NCBI GenBank assembly: GCA_035437945.1
Contig: DAOMZG010000370.1
Coordinates: 1-5,837 of the forward strand
Source: UBA9464 sp003445095
Lineage (GTDB): Bacteria > Verrucomicrobiota > Verrucomicrobiia > Limisphaerales > UBA9464
DNA: 5,837 nt
Direction of reading: 5' to 3'
A model generated the notes under the pieces. That model did no database searches and was not told the origin of the DNA. It saw nothing but the letters and a program-made list of their open reading frames with translations. How positions within the stretch are numbered: position 1 is the first letter of the stretch; each line of letters begins with the position of its first letter. Below, in pieces: positions 1 to 5,775 of the stretch. Made by a program: the position numbers and the translations under genes.

Positions 1-107
1 GTGGGTCGCAGCGACCGAACCAGACCCATGCCACAGACCCCGACGCTCAATAGGGCCATCAACACTGGCCGTGACCGGAGACGATCAAATAATGCAGCGA
101 GATTCAT
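1..107 (-). CDS. trbI: TrbI/VirB10-like conjugation protein, N-terminal fragment
   Basis: Only the first 35 codons are present; the gene runs off the left edge. The start ATG (107-105) lies 12 bases after the preceding stop codon and has an AAGGA ribosome binding site at proper spacing. The peptide begins MNLAALFDRLRSRP and continues into a hydrophobic stretch (about residues 15-30, VLMALLSVGVCGMGLV), as expected for the single N-terminal inner-membrane helix of VirB10/TrbI proteins. In that family a Pro-rich periplasmic arm and a C-terminal outer-membrane domain follow, none of which is visible here. The assignment rests mainly on position: trbI follows trbF-trbG in Ti-type trb operons. A TrbH-like small lipoprotein is the main alternative, but no lipobox is seen. 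Confidence 0.55.
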   Translation of the reverse strand, partial: MNLAALFDRLRSRPVLMALLSVGVCGMGLVRSLRP

Positions 108-116
108 GGTGAGATA

Positions 117-121
117 TCCTT
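117..121 (-). promoter_or_regulatory. Ribosome binding site of the trbI-like gene
   Basis: AAGGA on the minus strand, 9 bases before the ATG at 107 and overlapping the stop codon of the preceding trbG-like gene. It is one of only two clear Shine-Dalgarno sequences in the window and supports the start chosen for the left-edge gene. Confidence 0.6.
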
Positions 122-1121
122 AGCGAACCGGCTTCACGTTGAATCCCCTTCCGGGAGCGGTTGGAGAAACCACCACGGTTGGTTTGACCTGACTGGCATT
201 TCTCTGGACGGAAGAAGGTTCCGGTGGCCCCAAGGGAAAAACAGGAGCTCCGCTGGGAAAGGTTGGAGTATTGAGAGTGACATGAATAGGGTCGGCTAAA
301 GGGTTCGTTCGGCCCTTGGCGGGCGGAGCAGCCCTGAAAACCACGAAAGCGACTGATTCGGCCCCACCGGGCAGAAGTCCTTCAAAATCGGTTAGCAGGA
401 CCGGCATGGTCTGTCGGCCAATGGCGATGCTGAACGGATTTAATCCGAATTGCAGAGGCGTGGTCGTGTGGCTGGCGATGGTGACCCGAAGCACCAAAAC
501 CCCCTCGGCCGCGAAATAGAAGAGCTGATCGTTTCGAAGCGAATACGCTCCGAAACTGCGCTCGTTCCCTAAATTCCAAACAGAGACCTCGGGCATGGCC
601 CTTGGGTACTTGCGCTTCAATGATTCATAGGCTTTAGCGCCTTCCAGAAACCGAGCCCAAGGCCGTGGTTGCAGAGGCGGAGGCGAATGCAGTTCGCGCG
701 GAGCTTTCGGGAGCTCCGGCTGAGTCATGATGACGGACAGCCAGGGGTTGCGGGACTCGATCAGCTCCAGGACGTAGGTTTGGGACTTCCAGACCACATT
801 GAGGGTCGTGGACGCGCCGGAGGCGAGAGCTCGGATCGAGAAGAACGATTCCCCGGGTTGGAAAGAGAGCAGGAATTTGGCGGCGGGATGCGCTTCCGTG
901 GCCACCAGCGCTGAAGCCAGATCCGTCATCGGGCCCGGGAACCGGATCGTGGTGAGCCGGTCCGTCGCCACGGGTATTCGCGTCACCTGCAACGGGTCCA
1001 GCACCACTCGCTGGACCAAGTTGGAACTTAATGCCGGCGGCAAGTTGGTCGAGTCACCTTGCGCGATCACGCCAGCGAAGGCGCTTACGATAAGGACGAG
1101 TTTAGCGAGTGGGAGTTGCAT
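120..1121 (-). CDS. trbG: TrbG/VirB9-like outer-membrane core complex protein
   Basis: This is a secreted subunit of the conjugation channel, predicted to sit at the periplasm/outer membrane with VirB10/TrbI. The start at 1121 gives 333 residues and a clean signal peptide (MQLPLAKLVLIVSAFAGVIA, cleavage near residue 20); upstream codons in this frame overlap the trbF-like gene and look non-genuine. Residues about 37-133 resemble the VirB9/TrbG N-terminal beta domain: TRIPVATDRLTTIRFPGPM, then FFSIRAL, TTLNVVWKSQTYVLEL and NPWLSVIM. A Pro-rich linker follows (about 134-155). Residues about 195-285 look like a second beta-rich domain (LFYFAAEGVLVLRVTI, LLPGGAESVAFVVF), and the tail is Pro/Ser-rich. 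The C-terminal half does not obviously match the usual VirB9 C-terminal domain. The gene overlaps the upstream gene by 20 bases and lacks a clear Shine-Dalgarno, suggesting translational coupling. The family call is fairly sure for the N-terminal half and weaker for the rest. Confidence 0.72.
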   Translation of the reverse strand: MQLPLAKLVLIVSAFAGVIAQGDSTNLPPALSSNLVQRVVLDPLQVTRIPVATDRLTTIRFPGPMTDLASALVATEAHPAAKFLLSFQPGESFFSIRALASGASTTLNVVWKSQTYVLELIESRNPWLSVIMTQPELPKAPRELHSPPPLQPRPWARFLEGAKAYESLKRKYPRAMPEVSVWNLGNERSFGAYSLRNDQLFYFAAEGVLVLRVTIASHTTTPLQFGLNPFSIAIGRQTMPVLLTDFEGLLPGGAESVAFVVFRAAPPAKGRTNPLADPIHVTLNTPTFPSGAPVFPLGPPEPSSVQRNASQVKPTVVVSPTAPGRGFNVKPVR

Positions 1122-1770
1122 AAGTGAGTTCGAAATTCTCGACGATGAGTGGCTGCTGCCCTTTTCTGAGAAGGTCCGGGTTGCTCCGGAGAACCAGGCG
1201 AAGAGTAAAGGGAATCGAGTCCGAGAATGGCACCTGTTGAACAAATCCCCAGCGAGCGACCTCGCCCACCACCTGCACCTGGACTTCGTTGCGATGATTG
1301 GTGATCGCGTCGATGCGAGAGATTTGGGGCTTTTGTTGGATCTGGCGATCGGCGAATTCTCGCGCCTCGGCGTCTTTGAGTTGGCCAGCGGCAGCTAACG
1401 CCGATTTCGAGAACATCGCCTCTAAAAACTCGGGCTGATCAAATCCACGCGGGTTGCGCGAAAGCAATGCCGTGGTAGCGAGCATGGCTTGCTTGACATG
1501 GAGTTCGCGCGCCTCTTGAAATGGAGCCCCAGTGAGCGCAATGACGTTGCCCTCGGCGTCGACAACCACAAAGATGATTGGGCGGCAATAGAAATAGAGG
1601 GCCAAGCCGATAGACACGAGAGCCACCAGCAGGGAGATGCTGGCCACGAGAAGGGAGAGTCGAGACACTCGATCCTTGTCCGCCAGGAATCGGGAAAACT
1701 CGGCAAATCGACGAGTCTCGTCTACTTGCTCCAATGAAACGGATGCAGAGGACAGTGTTGGTGTATTCAT
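1102..1770 (-). CDS. trbF: TrbF/VirB8-like inner-membrane scaffold protein
   Basis: This 222-residue bitopic protein is a predicted component of the inner-membrane platform, bridging VirB6/TrbL, VirB9 and VirB10 in the periplasm. A charged cytoplasmic N-terminus (VDETRRFAEFSRFLADKDRV) is followed by one membrane helix at about residues 38-61 (LSLLVASISLLVALVSIGLALYF). A periplasmic NTF2-like VirB8 domain fills the rest; a strand such as IIFVVVDAEGNVIAL right after the helix and WGFVQQVPFSDSIPFTLRLVLR near the end fit TrbF. The length agrees with the roughly 220 residues typical of Ti-type TrbF. Its ATG overlaps the stop of the trbL-like gene in an ATGA, so translation is probably coupled. No strong Shine-Dalgarno is visible; the region before the start is A-rich. 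Confidence 0.8.
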   Translation of the reverse strand: MNTPTLSSASVSLEQVDETRRFAEFSRFLADKDRVSRLSLLVASISLLVALVSIGLALYFYCRPIIFVVVDAEGNVIALTGAPFQEARELHVKQAMLATTALLSRNPRGFDQPEFLEAMFSKSALAAAGQLKDAEAREFADRQIQQKPQISRIDAITNHRNEVQVQVVGEVARWGFVQQVPFSDSIPFTLRLVLRSNPDLLRKGQQPLIVENFELTYATPTR

Positions 1771-2828
1771 GTGTCTTTGCGTTTGAATCGATTAACGATT
1801 GCTTGGGCGGCTTGGTCACCGATGGGATCTGCTGGGCTGAAGGGCGCTTCTGCCGGTGAGGGCGGTAGAGGCGGGAAGGAGGCGGCCGTTTCTGTAGCAA
1901 AGGTGGTCCTTTGAGCTGCCGCTTGGTGAGCTCCAGAGTTTGACCCACGGGGCGAGTCGTTTCCGCCTCCTAGGTAAGCTCGGACCGAAGTGACGGTTGA
2001 AACGAACGCGGCACTTGCCATCGTCCCAACCTGCAGAACTGTATTCACTGGCGCACCGGAGCCCGCGACTAAGCGTTGGACATAGAGGGGAGCAAGGATG
2101 GTGGACACCACGATCCAGACTGCCAAAACGGTAATGCCCAACAGGCCGGTGAGTCCCTTGCCAACGGCTTCGCCAAAGCTGGCATTGGCAAAGGACGTGC
2201 CACTGTTGATGACTTCAATGAGGCCCTCGGTAAAGGTCGCGGCCAACGCGAGTCCAACTGGCCAGAGCATTATCCCCAAGAGCCGCAGGATGTGTTGGAG
2301 CCCGATCCAGGAGATGGGACGCACGCCGAGGCAGGGAACGAGCAAGGGTGAGATGGCCCAACAGGCGAGGAGAACCGCGCGCTGGATGCTGTAAACGAAA
2401 GCCAGCATTGCCATCGCAAACCAAGAGATCAGCGTGAGGACAGCGAAGATGATAGCTTGATACCAGGTGCCATCCCACACTTGACCGAGGAAGGAGGAGT
2501 TACCTTGGTCGCTTAGTTGCTGAGCCTCCCGCAGCCTTTCCTTGTAGCGCTCAGCGACGTTTTCAGGTCGTGCCGGGATGTTCTGTTCCAGCCAAGTTTT
2601 AATCATCACCTGGCCTTCGTTGATGATGGCCGAAGACTGCAGGAGAAAGAGGAGAATCAGAAACGCACGGATGAATATCTTGAGAGCAGCTTCCGGGGTG
2701 GAGGTCTCGCCCCAGAACTCTAAGGCCATCCCAATCACGATAATGACGAACGCAAACGGAAAGAGGTCTTCAAAGAGTGCGGCGCAGGCTTGCACGTAGC
2801 CCGGGAAAGCAATTTCAAAGTGAGACAT
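1767..2828 (-). CDS. trbL: TrbL/VirB6-like polytopic inner-membrane protein
   Basis: This 353-residue integral membrane protein is the predicted inner-membrane channel component of the mating-pair apparatus. Hydrophobic segments are seen at about residues 22-39, 50-69, 123-167 (two helices), 180-201 and 226-250. Between the second and third is a hydrophilic loop (about 70-120) with WLEQNIPARPENVAERY. The segment after the third and fourth helices (AISPLLVPCLGVRP, then WIGLQHILRLLGIMLWPVGLAL) has the pattern seen in TrbL/VirB6 proteins. The C-terminal 100 residues are low-complexity (Gly/Ser/Ala, then Pro-rich PPLPPSPAEAP) and end in a basic KRKDT; such a disordered tail is common in TrbL. The start lies 36 bases after the trbJ stop, and the last codons overlap the trbF start. 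Confidence 0.82.
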   Translation of the reverse strand: MSHFEIAFPGYVQACAALFEDLFPFAFVIIVIGMALEFWGETSTPEAALKIFIRAFLILLFLLQSSAIINEGQVMIKTWLEQNIPARPENVAERYKERLREAQQLSDQGNSSFLGQVWDGTWYQAIIFAVLTLISWFAMAMLAFVYSIQRAVLLACWAISPLLVPCLGVRPISWIGLQHILRLLGIMLWPVGLALAATFTEGLIEVINSGTSFANASFGEAVGKGLTGLLGITVLAVWIVVSTILAPLYVQRLVAGSGAPVNTVLQVGTMASAAFVSTVTSVRAYLGGGNDSPRGSNSGAHQAAAQRTTFATETAASFPPLPPSPAEAPFSPADPIGDQAAQAIVNRFKRKDT

Positions 2829-2864
2829 GAGAGTCGTGGTTCTAGGCTCACACGGTGGCCAGAT

Positions 2865-3656
2865 TCATGGCCGAGTTTTGGATTGCATTCGCGGTTCGAA
2901 GGGGCTCGGAATTCGAACGATGGAAGTATCTACCTTGAACATTTCTCCGAGCTTGTCGGTAGCTTGATGCACGCTCGCCTCTGCCTCTTCACGATGCGCC
3001 TGGCGTTGTCGGGCGGCGTCCGTTTCGTTGAGAAGGTTCTGGACCAGAACGCGGCCGAGTGCTGCGGCGCGGTCCATTTCAATCGCCACGAGCTCAGAAT
3101 TTTGCCCAATGAGAACTGCTTGAAGTTTCTCAACTTCGGCGACCGTGGTGGCTTTACGCAACTGCTCTTGGGTGGCCTTAACCTGCCCGCGGATACTTTG
3201 ACGCCGCTCCTGCGTGTCGTGCATCACTTCCTTCAGGTTCTCAACGGCCACGGCGAGCGCGTCGAATTTGCGATACTGCTCTACGGACCGAGGCACAATC
3301 TGCCCGTCCGCTCGCTGCAAGGTATCGCCTGGAGGTCGAAAGATGCCATTGGCGTCGAACCAAGCGCCTGCGATGCCGGTTGCCGCGGACTGGATCTCGT
3401 CAATGGTTTCCCCTGCTCCTTCCAACCCGAGGCTTTGGACCAAGGCCGCAGCCTCGGGGATTTTGACCGACTCGGGATCGCCCAGGCGTTTGAGTTCTTC
3501 GCGGGCCGCTTCGAGTTGCTTCATTGTGAGATCGAACTGCTTAATGGCTTGGGCAAGGTCCGCGGCATCGAACACGGGAATCCCCGCGCCTCTGAGGTTG
3601 GTAAGGCAAAGGACGAAGGCGAGCACGAGTCCGGTTAACTTCATACTAGTGTTCAT
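2865..3656 (-). CDS. trbJ: TrbJ/VirB5-like periplasmic coiled-coil conjugation protein
   Basis: This is a predicted secreted protein, 263 residues from the ATG at 3656 or 259 from the in-frame ATG at 3644. Both starts give a signal peptide (MKLTGLVLAFVLCLTNLRG-A), and neither has a good Shine-Dalgarno. The mature protein opens with AGIPVFDAADLAQAIKQF, a beginning typical of TrbJ/VirB5 proteins. Long helical, charge-rich segments follow, including LTMKQLEAAREELKRLG near the N-terminus and a coiled-coil-like stretch over roughly the last 130 residues (EQYRKFDALAVAVENLKEVM to TDKLGEMFKV). Family members associate with the pilus or act in adhesion and mating-pair stabilisation. It sits between the lipoprotein gene (23-base gap) and trbL, as expected for an E-J-L arrangement. 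A reading that starts further upstream at 3725 would overlap the lipoprotein gene and lose the N-terminal signal peptide. Confidence 0.78.
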   Translation of the reverse strand: MNTSMKLTGLVLAFVLCLTNLRGAGIPVFDAADLAQAIKQFDLTMKQLEAAREELKRLGDPESVKIPEAAALVQSLGLEGAGETIDEIQSAATGIAGAWFDANGIFRPPGDTLQRADGQIVPRSVEQYRKFDALAVAVENLKEVMHDTQERRQSIRGQVKATQEQLRKATTVAEVEKLQAVLIGQNSELVAIEMDRAAALGRVLVQNLLNETDAARQRQAHREEAEASVHQATDKLGEMFKVDTSIVRIPSPFEPRMQSKTRP

Positions 3657-3679
3657 ATATAGGTTTGGTGACTCACGGT

Positions 3680-4000
3680 TTACTGTTTTTGAGATTCGCT
3701 GCGCTGTTGTTCGACGAGATCCCAATAGATCGCCTTAATTCCATCGGCGCGGCCGCGGTTGTAGCCATCGGCAAACGATTTGCGCTGCGCGCGGGTCTTG
3801 AGGGCGTGAATCCCCTCCCCGAGCACGACGCCGCCAACCGCTCCAGCAGCCGTGATCGCGGGATTTCCGTCACTGAGTTCGCTCGCGAGATAACCGCCGC
3901 CAACGCCAAGCGCGGCGTCGGTGACGGGACGTTCGAGTCCAGCGCAGCCCGTGAACAGGGCGAGCGCCGTGAAGGCAGAGAATGCAGTTTTGGATTTCAT
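3680..4000 (-). CDS. Small glycine-rich lipoprotein of the conjugation operon
   Basis: This is a 106-residue predicted lipoprotein. The signal peptide MKSKTAFSAFTALALFTGC ends in a lipobox-like LFTGC, placing the lipidated Cys at residue 19. The mature part begins with a Gly/Ala-rich region (ALGVGGGYLASEL, then AITAAGAVGGVVLGEG) that looks like a glycine zipper able to associate with membrane. The C-terminal segment is hydrophilic, with FADGYNRGRADGIKAIYWDL followed by a charged, Gln-rich end. The ATG overlaps the TGA of the ATPase gene (ATGA), so the two are co-translated. By position it could be a VirB7-like partner of the TrbG protein or an entry-exclusion lipoprotein analogous to TrbK. 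However, TrbK normally lies between J and L, whereas this gene precedes J. No specific family is recognised, so no symbol is given. Confidence 0.7.
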   Translation of the reverse strand: MKSKTAFSAFTALALFTGCAGLERPVTDAALGVGGGYLASELSDGNPAITAAGAVGGVVLGEGIHALKTRAQRKSFADGYNRGRADGIKAIYWDLVEQQRSESQKQ

Positions 4001-5229
4001 GGTTTTGTTTGGTCACACGGCAGCAAGTAATACCGAACTGCGCCGCAGATCGGTTGCCCTGCGCTCTTATGGAGATAAAGAAACTCGGAGTATTTCGGGC
4101 CGGTCATCTGGTCCGGCCGGGCGAACCGTTTGATCGCCTCTTGGGAGAGTTGCGACAGTCCCACATCGGCGCCGAGCCGGGCGATGTCTTGGGCGTCGCC
4201 AGTATTGAAGATGAACCATGCGCTCGCGTTTCCCATGATCGCCGGGCGAGCCAAGGAATCGGCGATGCGCGAATACTGCTGACCGATGATAATGATCTGC
4301 GTGTTGTGCTTGCGGAAGCTTTCGAATAATTCTCGAACAATCTCTTCGCCGCCCGGCACATCAAAGAACCGCGAAATCTCATCGATGACGACGCGCTTTC
4401 GCGCGAGTTTTGGTAAACTCAGACACTGGTTCCGGATGGTGTTGAGAGAGGCGAAGGCAACAATGCTCTTCAGGTCCTTGGCGCCTTCGGGGATGAAACC
4501 CATCTCGTAATGGAGCAGGCGAGAGCTCAAGGGAATGTTGGTCGGGCCGTCAAACAGACGTCCATAGGGTCCGCCTCGGCACCACGGGGTCAGAAGCACT
4601 GCCAGCCAGCGGCAATCCTCATCGTCGCTCAGCTCCAAAGATTCGCGGAGGGAACTGAGCGTCAGGTGTTCGCCCGGCGCTAGGTGAGCAAAGACTAGGT
4701 CGAATAGCTCACTTGATCCGCCGTGTTCGTGTTGCCTGAGATCAGCGTCCGAGAAGCCAGCAAGCTCGGCGGCGAATGCTACAGGATCGCTGCGCTCGAA
4801 TTCTTTCAGGTCAAGAAAGGCATCCGCCACCGGTTGAGGGTTCTTCTTGATTCGCGCGACCACTGCCGCGCATTCCTTGAGAACGGCCTCGCGCCGCTCG
4901 CGCGGCCACCGGCGGAAGCAATCTTCGGCGTGTTCACCCGTGACTCGCATCAGCTCCCGCGAAACAAGAGCGTGCTGGCGGACCGCCTTATCCTCGGCTT
5001 TGGGTATCCCGAGCATCCGGCTCACCAATGAGGCGGCGGTCGATATCCAAAAGGCAGATCTGGGGAGCCCATTGCTATCCAGGAAGTTGATCGTTTGTGT
5101 TCCGCCCGGTTTGAAAATCAGCGGTTCAGATCCTAGTGCCCTACTGAGTGCGGCTTGGGATAGTCCGTCCTCAATAACCGCGGTATACGCGATCATCCCA
5201 GAGGTCTCGATCAAGAGCTTGGTAACTAC
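3997..5229 (-). pseudogene. trbE: VirB4/TrbE-type conjugation ATPase, C-terminal half only (5' truncated)
   Basis: Recognisable protein starts at about 5229 with VVTKLLIETSGMIAYTAVIE and continues for some 410 residues to the stop at 3997. It includes the DGLSQAALSRAL and GGTQTINFLDSNGLP segments that follow the P-loop in VirB4/TraC/TrbE ATPases. The Walker B motif RKRVVIDEISRFF has its Asp-Glu encoded at 4383-4378. Next come IIIIGQQYSRIADS and a C-terminal EFLYLH. Family members power pilus assembly and DNA transfer from the inner membrane and are about 800-900 residues long. Here the N-terminal half and Walker A (GxxGxGK[ST]) are missing; the homology begins only a few residues after where that P-loop should be. 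The frame stays open upstream to a TTG at 5622, but that extension reads the isomerase gene out of frame and resembles no ATPase. As it stands, the product could not bind ATP normally. Confidence 0.78.
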
Positions 5230-5240
5230 TTGGCTATGCG
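5223..5240. other. Junction between truncated isomerase and truncated ATPase genes
   Basis: On the minus strand, isomerase-like protein is recognisable through GSPKQR (ending at 5238) and then fails, reading IAK and a stop at 5226. ATPase-like protein is recognisable from about 5229 in a different frame. The breakpoint therefore lies within roughly 15 bases. No insertion-sequence end, tRNA or obvious direct repeat is visible at the join. It may be a natural deletion or recombination scar or an assembly chimera. Confidence 0.65.
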
Positions 5241-5585
5241 TTGCTTGGGCGAGCCCACCACCATCACCTTGCCGTTCAGGTCGCCACAGAAATCCACGAG
5301 GTCGCAGAAGTAATCGGCGGTCTTTTCGCGGATGCCAGCGTCTGTGTGATTCATGTAGAGCCCTTCCGGCTTCACAAGGACCCAGTGGATGCCGACGATG
5401 GCGAGGCTGTGCTCGGCTGCGAGCATCTTGATTTGCCGGCGGCGCTCCGCGCTGATTTGCGCGACCGAATCCGCGATGGTAAAGGGCGCAATCTCCACCC
5501 CGTGGTAGCCCGCCCGGGCAATGTAGGCGAAGGCGTCTTCCAGCTTCCAGTCCTTGAAAATCTCGTTGCAGATGGCAAATCGCAT
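5226..5585 (-). pseudogene. Sugar phosphate isomerase/epimerase-like protein, N-terminal 119 residues (3' truncated)
   Basis: The fragment begins MRFAICNEIFKDWKLEDAFA and continues with GYHGVEIAPFTIADSVAQIS and IVGIHWVLVKPEGLYMNHTD, reaching GKVMVVGSPKQR. This is the pattern of the first strands and helices of the xylose-isomerase-like TIM barrel family (AP endonuclease 2 fold, sugar phosphate isomerase/epimerase). Full-length members are about 260-290 residues and bind a metal with Glu/Asp/His residues spread around the barrel. Only about 40 percent of the barrel is present, so the fragment should be inactive. After GSPKQR the frame gives three unrelated residues and a TAG. The start ATG (5585) has no convincing Shine-Dalgarno. 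The substrate cannot be inferred. The gene is transcribed away from the prepilin-like gene, across a 190-base intergenic region. Confidence 0.75.
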
Positions 5586-5666
5586 TGGGGCAGAGCGTGC
5601 TCATTTCATGGTATATTTTCAATCAGTTTGCGGCCCGGGCGCGGAACAGAGTCGAAGCCGTGACGT

Positions 5667-5679
5667 GTGAAATTTTCAC
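5667..5679. promoter_or_regulatory. Perfect palindrome GTGAAA-T-TTTCAC, possible operator
   Basis: A 13-base inverted repeat with two perfect 6-base arms around one base lies between the divergently oriented isomerase-like and prepilin-like genes. Outside it is a weaker nested pair, GAAGCC (5654-5659) and GGCTTC (5692-5697). The position fits a binding site for a dimeric regulator, but no regulator or second copy is present in the window, so function is only inferred. Confidence 0.35.
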
Positions 5680-5743
5680 TCCGAAAGCGTGGGCTTCACG
5701 CATTCGGACTGGCAAATTCGCTAAAATAGGCTGGAATTCGTCA

Positions 5744-5759
5744 TGGCACGGCCTATGCA
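5744..5759 (+). promoter_or_regulatory. Sigma-54-like -24/-12 promoter match
   Basis: TGGCACGGCCTATGCA matches the sigma-54 consensus TGGCACR-N4-TTGCW at every defined base except one (A instead of T before TGC), with the correct GG-to-GC spacing. It would start transcription near 5770, just before the prepilin-like ATG at 5776. That is uncomfortable, because it would exclude the ribosome binding site at 5763-5768 from the transcript. Sigma-54 control of pilin genes is known in several bacteria. The match may still be chance. Confidence 0.3.
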
Positions 5760-5762
5760 TTC

Positions 5763-5768
5763 AGGGAG
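5763..5768 (+). promoter_or_regulatory. Ribosome binding site of the prepilin-like gene
   Basis: AGGGAG lies 7 bases before the ATG at 5776. It favours that start over the in-frame upstream ATGs at 5743 and 5755, which lack an equally good site. Confidence 0.55.
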
Positions 5769-5775
5769 TACAGCC

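Noticed and set aside
799..1398. 199-codon plus-strand open frame opposite the trbG/trbF overlap
   Set aside because: It lies antisense across two supported, coupled genes and shows no domain or ribosome binding site.
2790..3638. 282-codon plus-strand open frame opposite trbJ
   Set aside because: It is antisense to a well-supported signal-peptide protein, has low-quality composition and no recognisable domain; a shadow frame.
5244..5255. GSPK in the isomerase read as a degenerate Walker A for the fused ATPase
   Set aside because: It is in a different frame from the ATPase, lacks the Gly before Lys and the following Ser/Thr, and is a natural part of the isomerase sequence.
3997..5622. A single 541-residue chimeric protein starting at the TTG at 5622
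   Set aside because: The first 130 or so residues are Arg/Gly/Pro-rich, resemble nothing, and read the isomerase fragment out of frame. The start is TTG without a ribosome binding site. Only the part from about 5229 is ATPase-like.
5241..5663. 140-codon plus-strand open frame opposite the isomerase fragment
   Set aside because: It has a His/Asp-rich shadow composition, and the minus strand encodes a clear TIM-barrel N-terminus.
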